A DNA stretch of 64,000 bases from Streptomyces tendae (GTDB taxonomy: Bacteria; Actinomycetota; Actinomycetes; Streptomycetales; Streptomycetaceae), in the NCBI RefSeq assembly GCF_014650435.1, contig NZ_BMUY01000020.1, positions 62,001-126,000 of the forward strand. Direction: 5' to 3'. A program made the position numbers and the translations under genes. Numbering within the stretch: position 1 is the first letter of the stretch; the number at the start of each line of letters is the position of its first letter. The notes under the pieces were generated by a model that saw nothing but the letters and a program-made list of their open reading frames with translations, had not been told where the DNA came from and did no database searches. Below are positions 22,867 through 30,662 of this stretch, in pieces.

Positions 22867-24353
22867 ACCGGCTCCTCGCTCGGATCGGCGGTATCCGTCT
22901 GATCGGTGTTCGTCTGATCGGTTTCCGTGGCGGTGAGCGGCAGCAGCACCTGGAAACGGGTGTCCCCCGGAACGGACTCGACCTGGAGGCTGCCGTGGTG
23001 CTTGTTGACCACGATCCGCCAGGAGATGTCCAGCCCGAGCCCGGTGCCCTCGCCCACCGGCTTGGTGGTGAAGAACGGGTCGAAGATGCGCTCCCGGATC
23101 TCCGGGGCGATCCCGGTGCCGGTGTCCCGGAACTCCACCAGCAGCCGGTCGTGGTGGAGCGCCGTCCGCACGGTCAGCGTCCCCTCGCCGCCCGCGCCGT
23201 TCACCGCGGCGACCGCGTTGTCGATCAGGTTGGTCCACACCTGGTTCAGCTCCGCCGGGTACGCCGGGACCCGGGGCACCGTACGGTCGTACTCCTTGAC
23301 GACCTCGATCCGCGGACCGATCTTCCCGGAGAGCATCAGCAGGGTGCTGTCGAGGAGTTCGTGGACGTCGACCGTCCGGTGGGGCGCCCGGTCCAGCTGC
23401 GCGTACTGCTTGGCCGCGTCCACCAGGTGGGAGATGCGGGCGGTGGAGTCCGCGATCTCGTTCATCAGCAGCTCGGTCTCGACCGTGTAGTTGAGCCAGC
23501 CGATCGCTCCCGGCAGGATCTCCGCGTCCACGGCCGCCGCGACCTGCTCCAGCCACTCGGTGTCGAGACCGGCCTGCACGAAGGTCGGCGCGAGCTGCCA
23601 GCCCTGCCCGATCCCGTGGTCCTCCAGCCAGTCGCCGAGGACGTCCTCGCGGTCGGCCGCCTCCAGCGGGCTGAGCGAGGGCGCCTTGGCCACCCGCTCC
23701 GCCGTACGCTCCTGGATGTCGATGAGCCCGGCGAGCGCGTCGCGGGAGAACGGGCCCTCGGCGATCACCGCGAGCTTGTGCCGCATCTTCGCCACCCGCT
23801 CCCGCAGCGTCTCGGTGGCCCGCACCGCGGCCGCCGCCGGGTTGTTCAGCTCGTGGGTGAGACCCGCGGACAGCGAGCCCAGCGCCAGCAGCCGCTCGCG
23901 CTGACCGATGGCGCGCTGGGTGTTCTTGGACCCGAAGAACAGTCCCTCCAGCAGGTGCACCGCCATGGGGAACCACTCCCGCATGACGGCCGCGAAGGTG
24001 TCCGCCGGGAGCACGAAGAACCGCGTCGGCTCGGTGACCCGCATCGAGTTGTTGTAGACCTGCGGCACCCGGTCGCCGACGTACGCCTGCATCGCGCCCG
24101 CGTACACCCCGGGCTGCGAGGTGCGGTTGGTCTCCACCTCGTCTCCGCCGACCCGGCGGGTCAGCACGACCGTCCCCGCCAGCATCACGTAGAAGCAGGT
24201 GGCGTCCTCGCCCTCCGCGTACACCGGGCCCGGGTCGAACAGCTCCACTCGGCCTTCGGCGCACAACCGGCCCAGCTGCTCCGGCGTCAGCTTCTCGAAC
24301 AGGAACAGCTTCCCGATCTCCTCCGGGCTGCACGGCATCGGCCGCCCGCTCAC
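22863..24353 (-). CDS. Histidine kinase with N-terminal cyclic-nucleotide-binding domain
   Basis: 496 residues from a GTG that overlaps the upstream stop (GTGA). A cyclic-nucleotide-binding-like domain lies at about 15-140 (LGRLCAEGRVELFDPGPVYAEGEDATCFYVMLAGTVVLTRR). The dimerisation helix has phospho-acceptor His167 in GLTHELNNPAAA. The C-terminal ATPase shows the N-box NQVWTNLIDNAVAAV, G1 RDTGTGIAPE and G2 GEGTGLGLDISWRI. There is no membrane segment, so it is a soluble sensor kinase, possibly reading a nucleotide or the redox partner upstream. The cognate receiver is probably the REC domain of the thioredoxin-reductase-like protein in the same unit. The alternative start ATG 24338 would lose the overlap. 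Confidence 0.9.
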   Translation of the reverse strand: MSGRPMPCSPEEIGKLFLFEKLTPEQLGRLCAEGRVELFDPGPVYAEGEDATCFYVMLAGTVVLTRRVGGDEVETNRTSQPGVYAGAMQAYVGDRVPQVYNNSMRVTEPTRFFVLPADTFAAVMREWFPMAVHLLEGLFFGSKNTQRAIGQRERLLALGSLSAGLTHELNNPAAAAVRATETLRERVAKMRHKLAVIAEGPFSRDALAGLIDIQERTAERVAKAPSLSPLEAADREDVLGDWLEDHGIGQGWQLAPTFVQAGLDTEWLEQVAAAVDAEILPGAIGWLNYTVETELLMNEIADSTARISHLVDAAKQYAQLDRAPHRTVDVHELLDSTLLMLSGKIGPRIEVVKEYDRTVPRVPAYPAELNQVWTNLIDNAVAAVNGAGGEGTLTVRTALHHDRLLVEFRDTGTGIAPEIRERIFDPFFTTKPVGEGTGLGLDISWRIVVNKHHGSLQVESVPGDTRFQVLLPLTATETDQTNTDQTDTADPSEEPV

Positions 24354-26026
24354 GACTGCTCCAGGTACCGGTGGACGAGCATCACGGCCATGGCTCCCTC
24401 TCCGACGGCGGACGCGACCCGCTTGGCGGACTCCGCGCGGGCGTCGCCCGCCACGAACACGCCCGGGACGCTGGTCTCCAGGTGGTACGGCGGCCGGTCC
24501 AGCTCCCAGTCGGCCGGCGGCCGCCCGTCGGGGGTGAGATCGGGCCCGGCGAGGATGAAGCCGCGCTCGTCCCGCAGCACCGTGCCGTCCAGCCAGTCGG
24601 TCAGCGGGGCCGCGCCGATGAACACGAACAGCCACTGCGCGTCGACGAGTTCGGTGGCGCCGCTGACCGCGTCGCGCAGGGTGAGCCGCTCCAGGTGGCC
24701 GTCCCCGTGCGCGCCCTCGACGACAGTGCCGCAGCGCACCCGGATGTTGGGCGTCTCCTCGATCTGCTGGATCAGGTAGTACGACATCGACGCCGCCAGG
24801 GAGCCGCCGCGCACCAGCAGGGTCACCGACTTGGCGCCCCGGGCCAGGTACATCGCCGCCTGCCCGGCCGAGTTGGCGCCGCCCACGATGTACACGTCGT
24901 GGCCCTGGCAGGACGCCGCCTCGGTCAGCGCCGAGCCGTAGAACACCCCGCAGCCGGCCAGGTCCTCGGTGCCCGGCGCGGTCAGCTGCCGGTAGGACAC
25001 GCCGGTCGCCAGGATGACGCTGTGCGCGGCGATCGCCGAGCCGTCCGAGAACCGGACCACCCGCGCCGCGCCGTTCGCCTCCAGGCCGGTCACCTCGCGC
25101 GCGGTGAGGATCTCGGCGCCGAACTTCGCCGCCTGCCGCCGGGCCCGCTCGGTGAGCTGGCCGCCGGAGACGCCGTCGGGGAAGCCCAGGTAGTTCTCGA
25201 TGCGCGAGCTCTGCCCGGCCTGGCCCCCGGTCGCCGACCGCTCCACCAGCACCGTGCGCAGCCCCTCCGAGGCGCCGTACACGGCCGCGCCCAGCCCCGC
25301 CGGGCCGCCGCCGATCACCACCAGGTCGTAGAAGTCGGCCGTCGGCGTGGTCGCCAGGCCCACCCGCGCGGCCAGCTCGGGCGCCTCCGGCTCCACCAGC
25401 GGGGTCCCGTCCGGCGTGACCACCACCGGCAGCCGCTGCCCGTCCTGCCCGGCCGCCGACAGCAGCCGCCGCCCCTCCGGCTCGTCCGAGGAGTACCAGC
25501 GGTAGGGCACCTGGTTGCGGGCCAGGAACTCCCGGACCTCCGAGGACCGCGCCGACCAGCGGTGCCCGACGACCTTGGTGCTGGGCACCGGGCGGTGGTC
25601 GCCGGTGCGCCAGGCCTGGAGCAGGTCGTCCAGGACCGGGTAGAGCTTCTCCTCGGGCGGGTCCCAGGGCTTGAGCAGGTAGTGGTCCAGGTCGACGACG
25701 TTGATCGCGTCGATCGCCGCGTTGGTGTCCGCGTACGCGGTCAGCAGCACCCGCCGGGCGCCCGGGTACACGTCCAGGGCCTGTTCGAGGAACTCGATGC
25801 CGTTCATCTGCGGCATCCGGTAGTCGGCCAGGATCACGGCCACCAGGTCGCCGCGCAGTTTCAGTTCGCGCAGTGCGTCGAGCGCCGACTCGCCGGACTC
25901 CGCGCGCACGATCCGGTACGTCGCGCCGTAGCGCCGCCGCAGGTCGCGGGCGACGGCGCGGGACACCCCCGGATCGTCGTCCACGGTCATGATGACGGTC
26001 CGTGTCTCCCCGTCGGCCTGTGCCAT
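24350..26026 (-). CDS. Receiver domain fused to thioredoxin-reductase-like flavoprotein
   Basis: 558 residues. A receiver domain at about 10-135 has TVDDDPGVSR, phospho-acceptor Asp in VILADYRMPQMNG and Lys in YLLKPWDPPEE. A short thioredoxin-like linker follows (about 165-245). The FAD/NADPH module has VVIGGGPAGLGAAVYGASEG, TGGQAGQSSRIENYLGFP, YIVGGANSAGQAAMYLARGA and the end motif GVFVAGDARAESAKRVASAVGEGAMAV. The redox CxxC of real thioredoxin reductases is missing: the site reads GCGVFYGSALTEAA. The protein may therefore reduce another acceptor or only sense redox state. It is the first gene of a three-gene unit with the histidine kinase and zinc-finger genes, all overlapping by four bases. 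Confidence 0.9.
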   Translation of the reverse strand: MAQADGETRTVIMTVDDDPGVSRAVARDLRRRYGATYRIVRAESGESALDALRELKLRGDLVAVILADYRMPQMNGIEFLEQALDVYPGARRVLLTAYADTNAAIDAINVVDLDHYLLKPWDPPEEKLYPVLDDLLQAWRTGDHRPVPSTKVVGHRWSARSSEVREFLARNQVPYRWYSSDEPEGRRLLSAAGQDGQRLPVVVTPDGTPLVEPEAPELAARVGLATTPTADFYDLVVIGGGPAGLGAAVYGASEGLRTVLVERSATGGQAGQSSRIENYLGFPDGVSGGQLTERARRQAAKFGAEILTAREVTGLEANGAARVVRFSDGSAIAAHSVILATGVSYRQLTAPGTEDLAGCGVFYGSALTEAASCQGHDVYIVGGANSAGQAAMYLARGAKSVTLLVRGGSLAASMSYYLIQQIEETPNIRVRCGTVVEGAHGDGHLERLTLRDAVSGATELVDAQWLFVFIGAAPLTDWLDGTVLRDERGFILAGPDLTPDGRPPADWELDRPPYHLETSVPGVFVAGDARAESAKRVASAVGEGAMAVMLVHRYLEQS

Positions 26027-26237
26027 ACGTCCCCCACGTCGAGCGGCCGGATTCACGGCACGGCGTCCCCGTCACCGCACCGGCCTTCGCCCATCGTATG
26101 TTCGATCGCGGGTCCTCGCGCGGGCGGCGGGAGCGGGGCGGCCGCCGCCCGTACGCTCCCCCCGCGCGGCCGTGCGGGCGGCTTGGGGAAGACTGGGCTC
26201 CGAGAACGACGTTCCCGCAACCCAGGGAGGGATCCGC

Positions 26238-27110
26238 ATGACGCGCCCGATCACGGCAGGCTCGGACGGCTCGGAGGAGAGCCTGGCCGCACTGGCCTGG
26301 GCGGCGAGGGAGGCGGTCCGCCGCCGCGCCCCGCTGCACGTCGTGCACGCCTGGCGGTTCCAGGGCCAGGGCGTGGCCGGCTCGGTGGACCGGGAGACGC
26401 AGGAGGGCTGGGCGCGCGACGCCCTGGCCCGGGCGGTCGGGACGGTCGCCGAACGCCACCCCGGCCTCACGGTGACCACCGACGTCCACGAGGGCGACGC
26501 CGTCGCGGCGCTGCTCGGTGCCGCGGCCGACGCCGAGACACTGGTGCTCGGCTCGCGCGGGCACGGCGCGGTCGTCGGCTTCCTGCTCGGCTCGGTCGGG
26601 CAGCAGGTGATCGCCGAGGCCACCCGGCCGGTCGTCCTCGTGCGGGCCGGTGACGAGGCCGCCGCCGAGGCGGCGGGCCGCGAGGTCGTCGTGGGCCAGC
26701 AGGGCGAGCCGGAGGACAGCGCCGACGTCATCGGGTTCGCGTTCGAGGCGGCTGCCGCCCGGGGCGCCACCGTGCGCGCGGTGCGGGCCTGGGCCCTGCC
26801 GACCGTCTTCACCTACAGCCCCGGCTCGATGGCGCTCGCCGACGAGGCCGGGGGCCTGGAGCAGTACGAGCGCAAGGCGCTCGGCGAGGCGCTCGCCCCG
26901 TGGCGCGAGCGCTTCCCCGACGTCCCCGTGGTGGAGCACGTGGAGATGGGCAGCGCGGGCCAGGTGCTGCTGTCGGTGTCCGCGAACGCCCAGCTCGTGG
27001 TGGTCGGCCGCCGGGCCCGGCGTACGGCCGTCGGCGCCCGGATCGGCTCGGTGGCGCACGGCGTGCTGCACCACGCGGAGTGCCCGGTGGCGGTGGTCCC
27101 GCACACCTGA
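26238..27110 (+). CDS. Universal stress protein, two UspA domains
   Basis: 290 residues, start preceded by GGGAGGGA. The two tandem Usp domains are each of about 140 residues. The ATP-binding G-X2-G-X9-G(S/T) motif is visible in domain 1 as GSRGHGAVVGFLLGSVGQQV and in domain 2 as GRRARRTAVGARIGSVAHGV. Such proteins respond to dormancy, hypoxia and energy stress; the exact role is not known. The gene is divergent from the receiver/thioredoxin-reductase operon across 211 bases, so both may be controlled from the same region. Confidence 0.92.
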   Translation: MTRPITAGSDGSEESLAALAWAAREAVRRRAPLHVVHAWRFQGQGVAGSVDRETQEGWARDALARAVGTVAERHPGLTVTTDVHEGDAVAALLGAAADAETLVLGSRGHGAVVGFLLGSVGQQVIAEATRPVVLVRAGDEAAAEAAGREVVVGQQGEPEDSADVIGFAFEAAAARGATVRAVRAWALPTVFTYSPGSMALADEAGGLEQYERKALGEALAPWRERFPDVPVVEHVEMGSAGQVLLSVSANAQLVVVGRRARRTAVGARIGSVAHGVLHHAECPVAVVPHT

Positions 27111-27126
27111 GCCCGGGGCGTGCCGC

Positions 27127-28359
27127 TCAGTCCGCCGTGGGCTGCAGGCTTGCCCTGACCTTGGGCAGGATGTTGACGATGTAGTCCTCGACGGCCGTGT
27201 CCAGGCCGATGTCGTGCTGCGCCCGCTCCGAGAGGTACCAGCGGTGCTCCAGCAGCTCGTGGTAGATCTCCGCCGGGTCCATCGCGCCGCGCAGCTCCAC
27301 CGGCACGGCGCGCACGGTGGGCCGGAAGACCTCGCGCACCCAGCGGTGGGCGAGGACCTCCGGGCGGGCGCCGAGGGGATCGCCCGGGGCGTAGTCGTCC
27401 TGGGTGGCCATCCAGCTCTCCAGGTCGTTCAGCAGCCGCCTGGCCTGGTTCTCCTCGGCGTCCAGTCCGGTCAGGCGCAGCAGCTGGCGCTGGTGGTGAC
27501 CGGCGTCGACGACCTTGGGCACGAAGGTGACGGTGTCGCCGTTGGAGGCGTGCTCGATCTGCATCTCGGCCACGTCGAAGCCGAGGTCGTTGAGCCGCCG
27601 GATCCGGCGCTCGATGTAGTGGTACTTGCCCGCCGGATAGACGGAGGTGCGGGTCAGCTCCTGCCACAGGCTCCGGTAGCGGGCGCAGATCTCGGTGCCG
27701 AACTCGACCGGGTCGACGGAGGGGTGCAGCGCCCCCGATGCCTCCAGGTCGAGCAGCTCCCCGCTGATGTTCACCCGGGCGAGGTCGAGGTCGTAGTCGC
27801 GCTGGCCCTCGCTGAGCCGCGGGTGCAGCTCCCCGGTCTCGGCGTCGACCAGGTAGGCGGCGTAGGCGCCCGCGTCGCGCCGGAAGAGCGTGTTGGACAG
27901 CGAGCAGTCCCCCCACGCGAACCCGGCCAGGTGCAGCCGGACCAGCAGCACCGCGAGAGCGTCCATCAGCCGGTGCATGGTCGCCGGGCGCAGCGTCGTC
28001 TCGAACATCGACCGGTAGGGTTGCGAGCCGCCCAGGTGCCGGGTGACCAGCACCGGTTCCAGCGCCTCACCGGCGGCGTCGGAGCGGCCGGTGACCACGG
28101 CCAGCGCGTCCACCGCCGGGATCGCGAGCCGGTCCAGGTCGCGCAGCAGCTGGTACTCGCGCAGCGCGGGCCGTTCGGCCAGCTCCTTGACGGCGATCAC
28201 CTCGTCCCCGGCGCGCGCGTAGCGGACCACGTGCCGGGAGATGCCGCGCGGCAGTGGCACGAGGTACTCCTCGGGCCACCGCTCCAGCGGCAGCTGCCAG
28301 GGCAGTTCGAGCAGGAGCGCGGGGTGCTCCGGATTGGTGGCACTGATCTGCAAGGCCAT
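27127..28359 (-). CDS. DUF4032 protein with kinase-like core
   Basis: 410 residues. The N-terminal 220 residues resemble the lipopolysaccharide-kinase/RIO-like fold: Lys in DEVIAVKELAE, the catalytic-loop-like FAWGDCSLSNTLF and the metal-site-like AYLVDAETGEL. The DUF4032 part follows, with MFETTLRPATMHRLM and HYIERRIRRLNDLGFDVAEMQIEHA, and a C-terminal helical region. An actinobacterial family whose substrate is unknown; a phosphotransfer role is inferred only from the motifs. Cytoplasmic. Convergent with the stress-protein gene, 16 bases apart, and followed upstream by the beta-lactamase-fold gene 9 bases away on the same strand. Confidence 0.88.
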   Translation of the reverse strand: MALQISATNPEHPALLLELPWQLPLERWPEEYLVPLPRGISRHVVRYARAGDEVIAVKELAERPALREYQLLRDLDRLAIPAVDALAVVTGRSDAAGEALEPVLVTRHLGGSQPYRSMFETTLRPATMHRLMDALAVLLVRLHLAGFAWGDCSLSNTLFRRDAGAYAAYLVDAETGELHPRLSEGQRDYDLDLARVNISGELLDLEASGALHPSVDPVEFGTEICARYRSLWQELTRTSVYPAGKYHYIERRIRRLNDLGFDVAEMQIEHASNGDTVTFVPKVVDAGHHQRQLLRLTGLDAEENQARRLLNDLESWMATQDDYAPGDPLGARPEVLAHRWVREVFRPTVRAVPVELRGAMDPAEIYHELLEHRWYLSERAQHDIGLDTAVEDYIVNILPKVRASLQPTAD

Positions 28360-28368
28360 GCCCCGACT

Positions 28369-29115
28369 CTAGAACGCCCGTTCCCGGGCCAGGTCCGCGG
28401 CGTCCTTCACCGGCCCCCGGTGGACCGGACCATGGCCCGGCAGCAGGACGTCGCCCTCCAGAGCGGCGACGACGTCGAGCGAGGCGAGGGCGCCCGCCCG
28501 GTCGTGGTGGAACAGGTCGGGCAGCAGCTGCGGTCCCTCGGTCCGGGAGAGGGCGTGCCCGCTCACCAGCGCGTCGCCGGAGATCACCACCCCGGCGTCG
28601 GGGAGGTGGTAGACGCAGTGGCCGTCGGTGTGCCCCGGGGTGTGCACCGGCACCGGCCGGCCGGGCAGGTCGAGGGCACCGTCCGTCGGGAAGGGCGCGG
28701 GAGCGGTCACCGGGTGCTGCTCGGTGCCGCCGGTGCGCAGCACGTGCACCATCCAGGGCAGTACGCCGGGGCGCCAGGCGTTGCGCAGCACCGTGCCGAC
28801 CGACACCTGCTGGAGGAAGTCGCGCCGGGCGTGCGGCACCTCGGCCTCGTGCAGCAGGACCGGGGTGCCGTGGGCGGCGCGCAGGTACTCGGCCGAGCCC
28901 AGGTGGTCGTTGTGGGCGTGGGTGACCAGCACGGCCGCCACCGCCTCGGGCGAACTCCCGACGGCGGCCAGGGAGTCGAGCAGCGCCCGGCGGTCGCCGG
29001 GGTATCCGGTGTCGACGAGGGTCGCCGCGTCGCCGTCGGTGAGGATGACCCAGTTGGTGTGGCCGCCGTGCACCAGGTAGGTGCCGTCGGCCACTTGCCG
29101 TACGTCCGCGCTCAT
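28369..29115 (-). CDS. Metallo-beta-lactamase-fold hydrolase
   Basis: 248 residues. The metal-binding motif is THAHNDHLG (HxHxDH), with further ligands in HTPGHTDGHCVYHL, VISGDALVSGH and LLPGHGPVHRG. This is the glyoxalase-II/thiolesterase branch, cytoplasmic, with two metal ions expected. The substrate is unknown. It lies 9 bases upstream of the DUF4032 gene on the same strand, so the two are likely co-transcribed. Confidence 0.9.
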   Translation of the reverse strand: MSADVRQVADGTYLVHGGHTNWVILTDGDAATLVDTGYPGDRRALLDSLAAVGSSPEAVAAVLVTHAHNDHLGSAEYLRAAHGTPVLLHEAEVPHARRDFLQQVSVGTVLRNAWRPGVLPWMVHVLRTGGTEQHPVTAPAPFPTDGALDLPGRPVPVHTPGHTDGHCVYHLPDAGVVISGDALVSGHALSRTEGPQLLPDLFHHDRAGALASLDVVAALEGDVLLPGHGPVHRGPVKDAADLARERAF

Positions 29116-29194
29116 GGTCTCCCGCGTTCCAGGTCGGTGGTGCCCCCGCGCGGGACAGCCAACCAGAAACCGGGCGCGGGCGGTTGACCGGCCC

Positions 29195-29824
29195 TCAGCG
29201 CACGCCCTGCGGGCGGAACTGGACGCTGATGCGGGGACCGGCGGCGCGGGTGCTCTTGGGGATGCAGTGCTCCCAGGTGCGCTGGCAGGAGCCGCCCATC
29301 ACGATCAGGTCGCCGTGGCCCAGCGGGCGGCGCACGGTCCGCCCGCCCCCGCCCGCGGGGCGGAGCAGCAGGTCCCGGGGTGCGCCCACCGAGAGGATGG
29401 CGACCATCGTGTCCTGGCGCGCGCCGCGTCCGATCCGGTCGCCGTGCCAGGCGACGCTGTCCCGGCCGTCGCGGTAGTGGCACAGCCCCGCGGTGGTGAA
29501 CGGCTCGCCCAGTTCCTCGGCGTAGTGCGCGGACAGGGCGTCGCGTGCCTCCGTCAGCAGGGGATCCGGCAGCGGGTCGCCCGCGCCGTAGAAGGCCAGC
29601 AGCCGGGGCACGTCGACGACGCGTTCGTACATCTCACGCCGCTCGGCGCGCCAGGGGACCTCGGCGGCCAGCCGCTCGAACAGCGCGTCGGCGCCGCTCA
29701 GCCACCCGGGGAGCAGGTCGATCCAGGCCCCGGAGCCGAGGTGGGTGCGGCGCAGTCCGTCGAGCGGACCCAGCCCGACCTCGTCGGTCTGGTCGAAGAG
29801 CGAGCCCTGGAGATGCCTGGTCAT
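29195..29824 (-). CDS. alkB: AlkB-family alkylated-DNA repair dioxygenase
   Basis: 209 residues. The Fe(II)/2-oxoglutarate site is visible as HxD in VAWHGDRIGRG, the distal His in TWEHCIPKS and the 2-oxoglutarate Arg pair in RISVQFRP. PLLTEARDALSAHY is the preceding helix. The family removes methyl groups from N1-methyladenine and N3-methylcytosine in DNA or RNA by oxidation. A LexA-like box lies 21 bases before the ATG, suggesting DNA-damage control. Divergent from the TetR gene. Symbol given for the family. Confidence 0.9.
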   Translation of the reverse strand: MTRHLQGSLFDQTDEVGLGPLDGLRRTHLGSGAWIDLLPGWLSGADALFERLAAEVPWRAERREMYERVVDVPRLLAFYGAGDPLPDPLLTEARDALSAHYAEELGEPFTTAGLCHYRDGRDSVAWHGDRIGRGARQDTMVAILSVGAPRDLLLRPAGGGGRTVRRPLGHGDLIVMGGSCQRTWEHCIPKSTRAAGPRISVQFRPQGVR

Positions 29825-29844
29825 GGGACCAGCGTACTCCAGAT

Positions 29845-29860
29845 TCGAAAATACGTTCTA
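29845..29860 (-). promoter_or_regulatory. LexA/SOS-box-like site upstream of alkB
   Basis: The sequence TCGAAA-ATAC-GTTCTA matches the actinobacterial SOS-box consensus TCGAAC-N4-GTTCGA at 10 of 12 fixed positions. It is positioned 21-36 bases before the alkB start, where a bound repressor would block expression. Confidence 0.5.
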
Positions 29861-29945
29861 AGAGCGTGGTCATCACCCGTCGTCACCCGTCGCCGCCTCT
29901 TCGTCCCCCTTTCCGTGGCGGGCCTTTCCGTGGCCGGCCTCTTTC

Positions 29946-29968
29946 GATACGTCGGTGTATCCGATACA
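29946..29968 (+). promoter_or_regulatory. Putative TetR-family operator
   Basis: TGTATC-C-GATACA (29956-29968) is a 13-base palindrome, and a third GATAC copy lies at 29946-29950. It sits 33 bases before the TetR-family start at 30001, in one of the most AT-rich stretches nearby. It is the likely autoregulatory site, perhaps also affecting the FAD dehydrogenase downstream. Confidence 0.55.
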
Positions 29969-30000
29969 TTCGCGCATCGAATCGAGCGAAGGAGCCGGGC

Positions 30001-30624
30001 ATGGTCCCGAAGGCGGTCACCGGGCGGGTGACCAGGCGGCGCGTGCGCACCCGTGCGAACCTCCTGGACGCCGCGTTCGCGGTGTTCGCCGCCAAGGGCT
30101 TCGGCCGGGTGTCGATCGAGGAGGTCTGCGAGGCGGCCGGGTACAGCCGGGGCGCCTTCTACTCCAACTTCGACAGTCTCGACGAACTGTTCTTCGCCCT
30201 CTACGAGCAACGGGCCGACCTGATCGCCGAGCAGGTGTCCGCCGCCCTCGCGGCCGACGGCCCCGATCTGGACGTGCCCGCCGCCGTGGAGCGCGTCAGC
30301 GAGGTGCTGCTCCTGGACCGGGACTGGCTCCTGGTCAAGACGGACTTCCTGGTGCACGCCGCCCGCGACCCGGAGGTCGCCCGGACCCTGCTGGAGCACC
30401 GCGCCCGGCTCAGGCGGGCGATCGCCGACCGGCTCGCCCGGGCCCGCGGACACACCGCACTGCCCGCGGTGCTCGGCGACGCCGAGGAAGCCGCGCACGC
30501 CGTGGTCGCCGCGTACGACGGGGTCACCACCCAACTGCTCCTGGACCGGGACGTCGTCCGCGCCCGGGTCTGGCTGGGGCAACTGCTCACCGCGCTGCTC
30601 ACCGACGGCAGCACGCGTCACTGA
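30001..30624 (+). CDS. TetR-family transcriptional regulator
   Basis: 207 residues, start preceded by GAAGGAG. An N-terminal helix-turn-helix occupies about 15-62 (RANLLDAAFAVFAAKGFGRVSIEEVCEAAGYSRGAFYSNFDSLDELF). The C-terminal ligand-binding part is helical and unassigned. The gene precedes an FAD dehydrogenase by 38 bases on the same strand, so it probably represses that gene and itself until a substrate, perhaps a steroid-like compound, is present. An inverted repeat in front of it is a likely operator. Confidence 0.92.
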   Translation: MVPKAVTGRVTRRRVRTRANLLDAAFAVFAAKGFGRVSIEEVCEAAGYSRGAFYSNFDSLDELFFALYEQRADLIAEQVSAALAADGPDLDVPAAVERVSEVLLLDRDWLLVKTDFLVHAARDPEVARTLLEHRARLRRAIADRLARARGHTALPAVLGDAEEAAHAVVAAYDGVTTQLLLDRDVVRARVWLGQLLTALLTDGSTRH

Positions 30625-30662
30625 CCACGGGGTCACCGACACAACAGGAAGGGACGGTCGCC

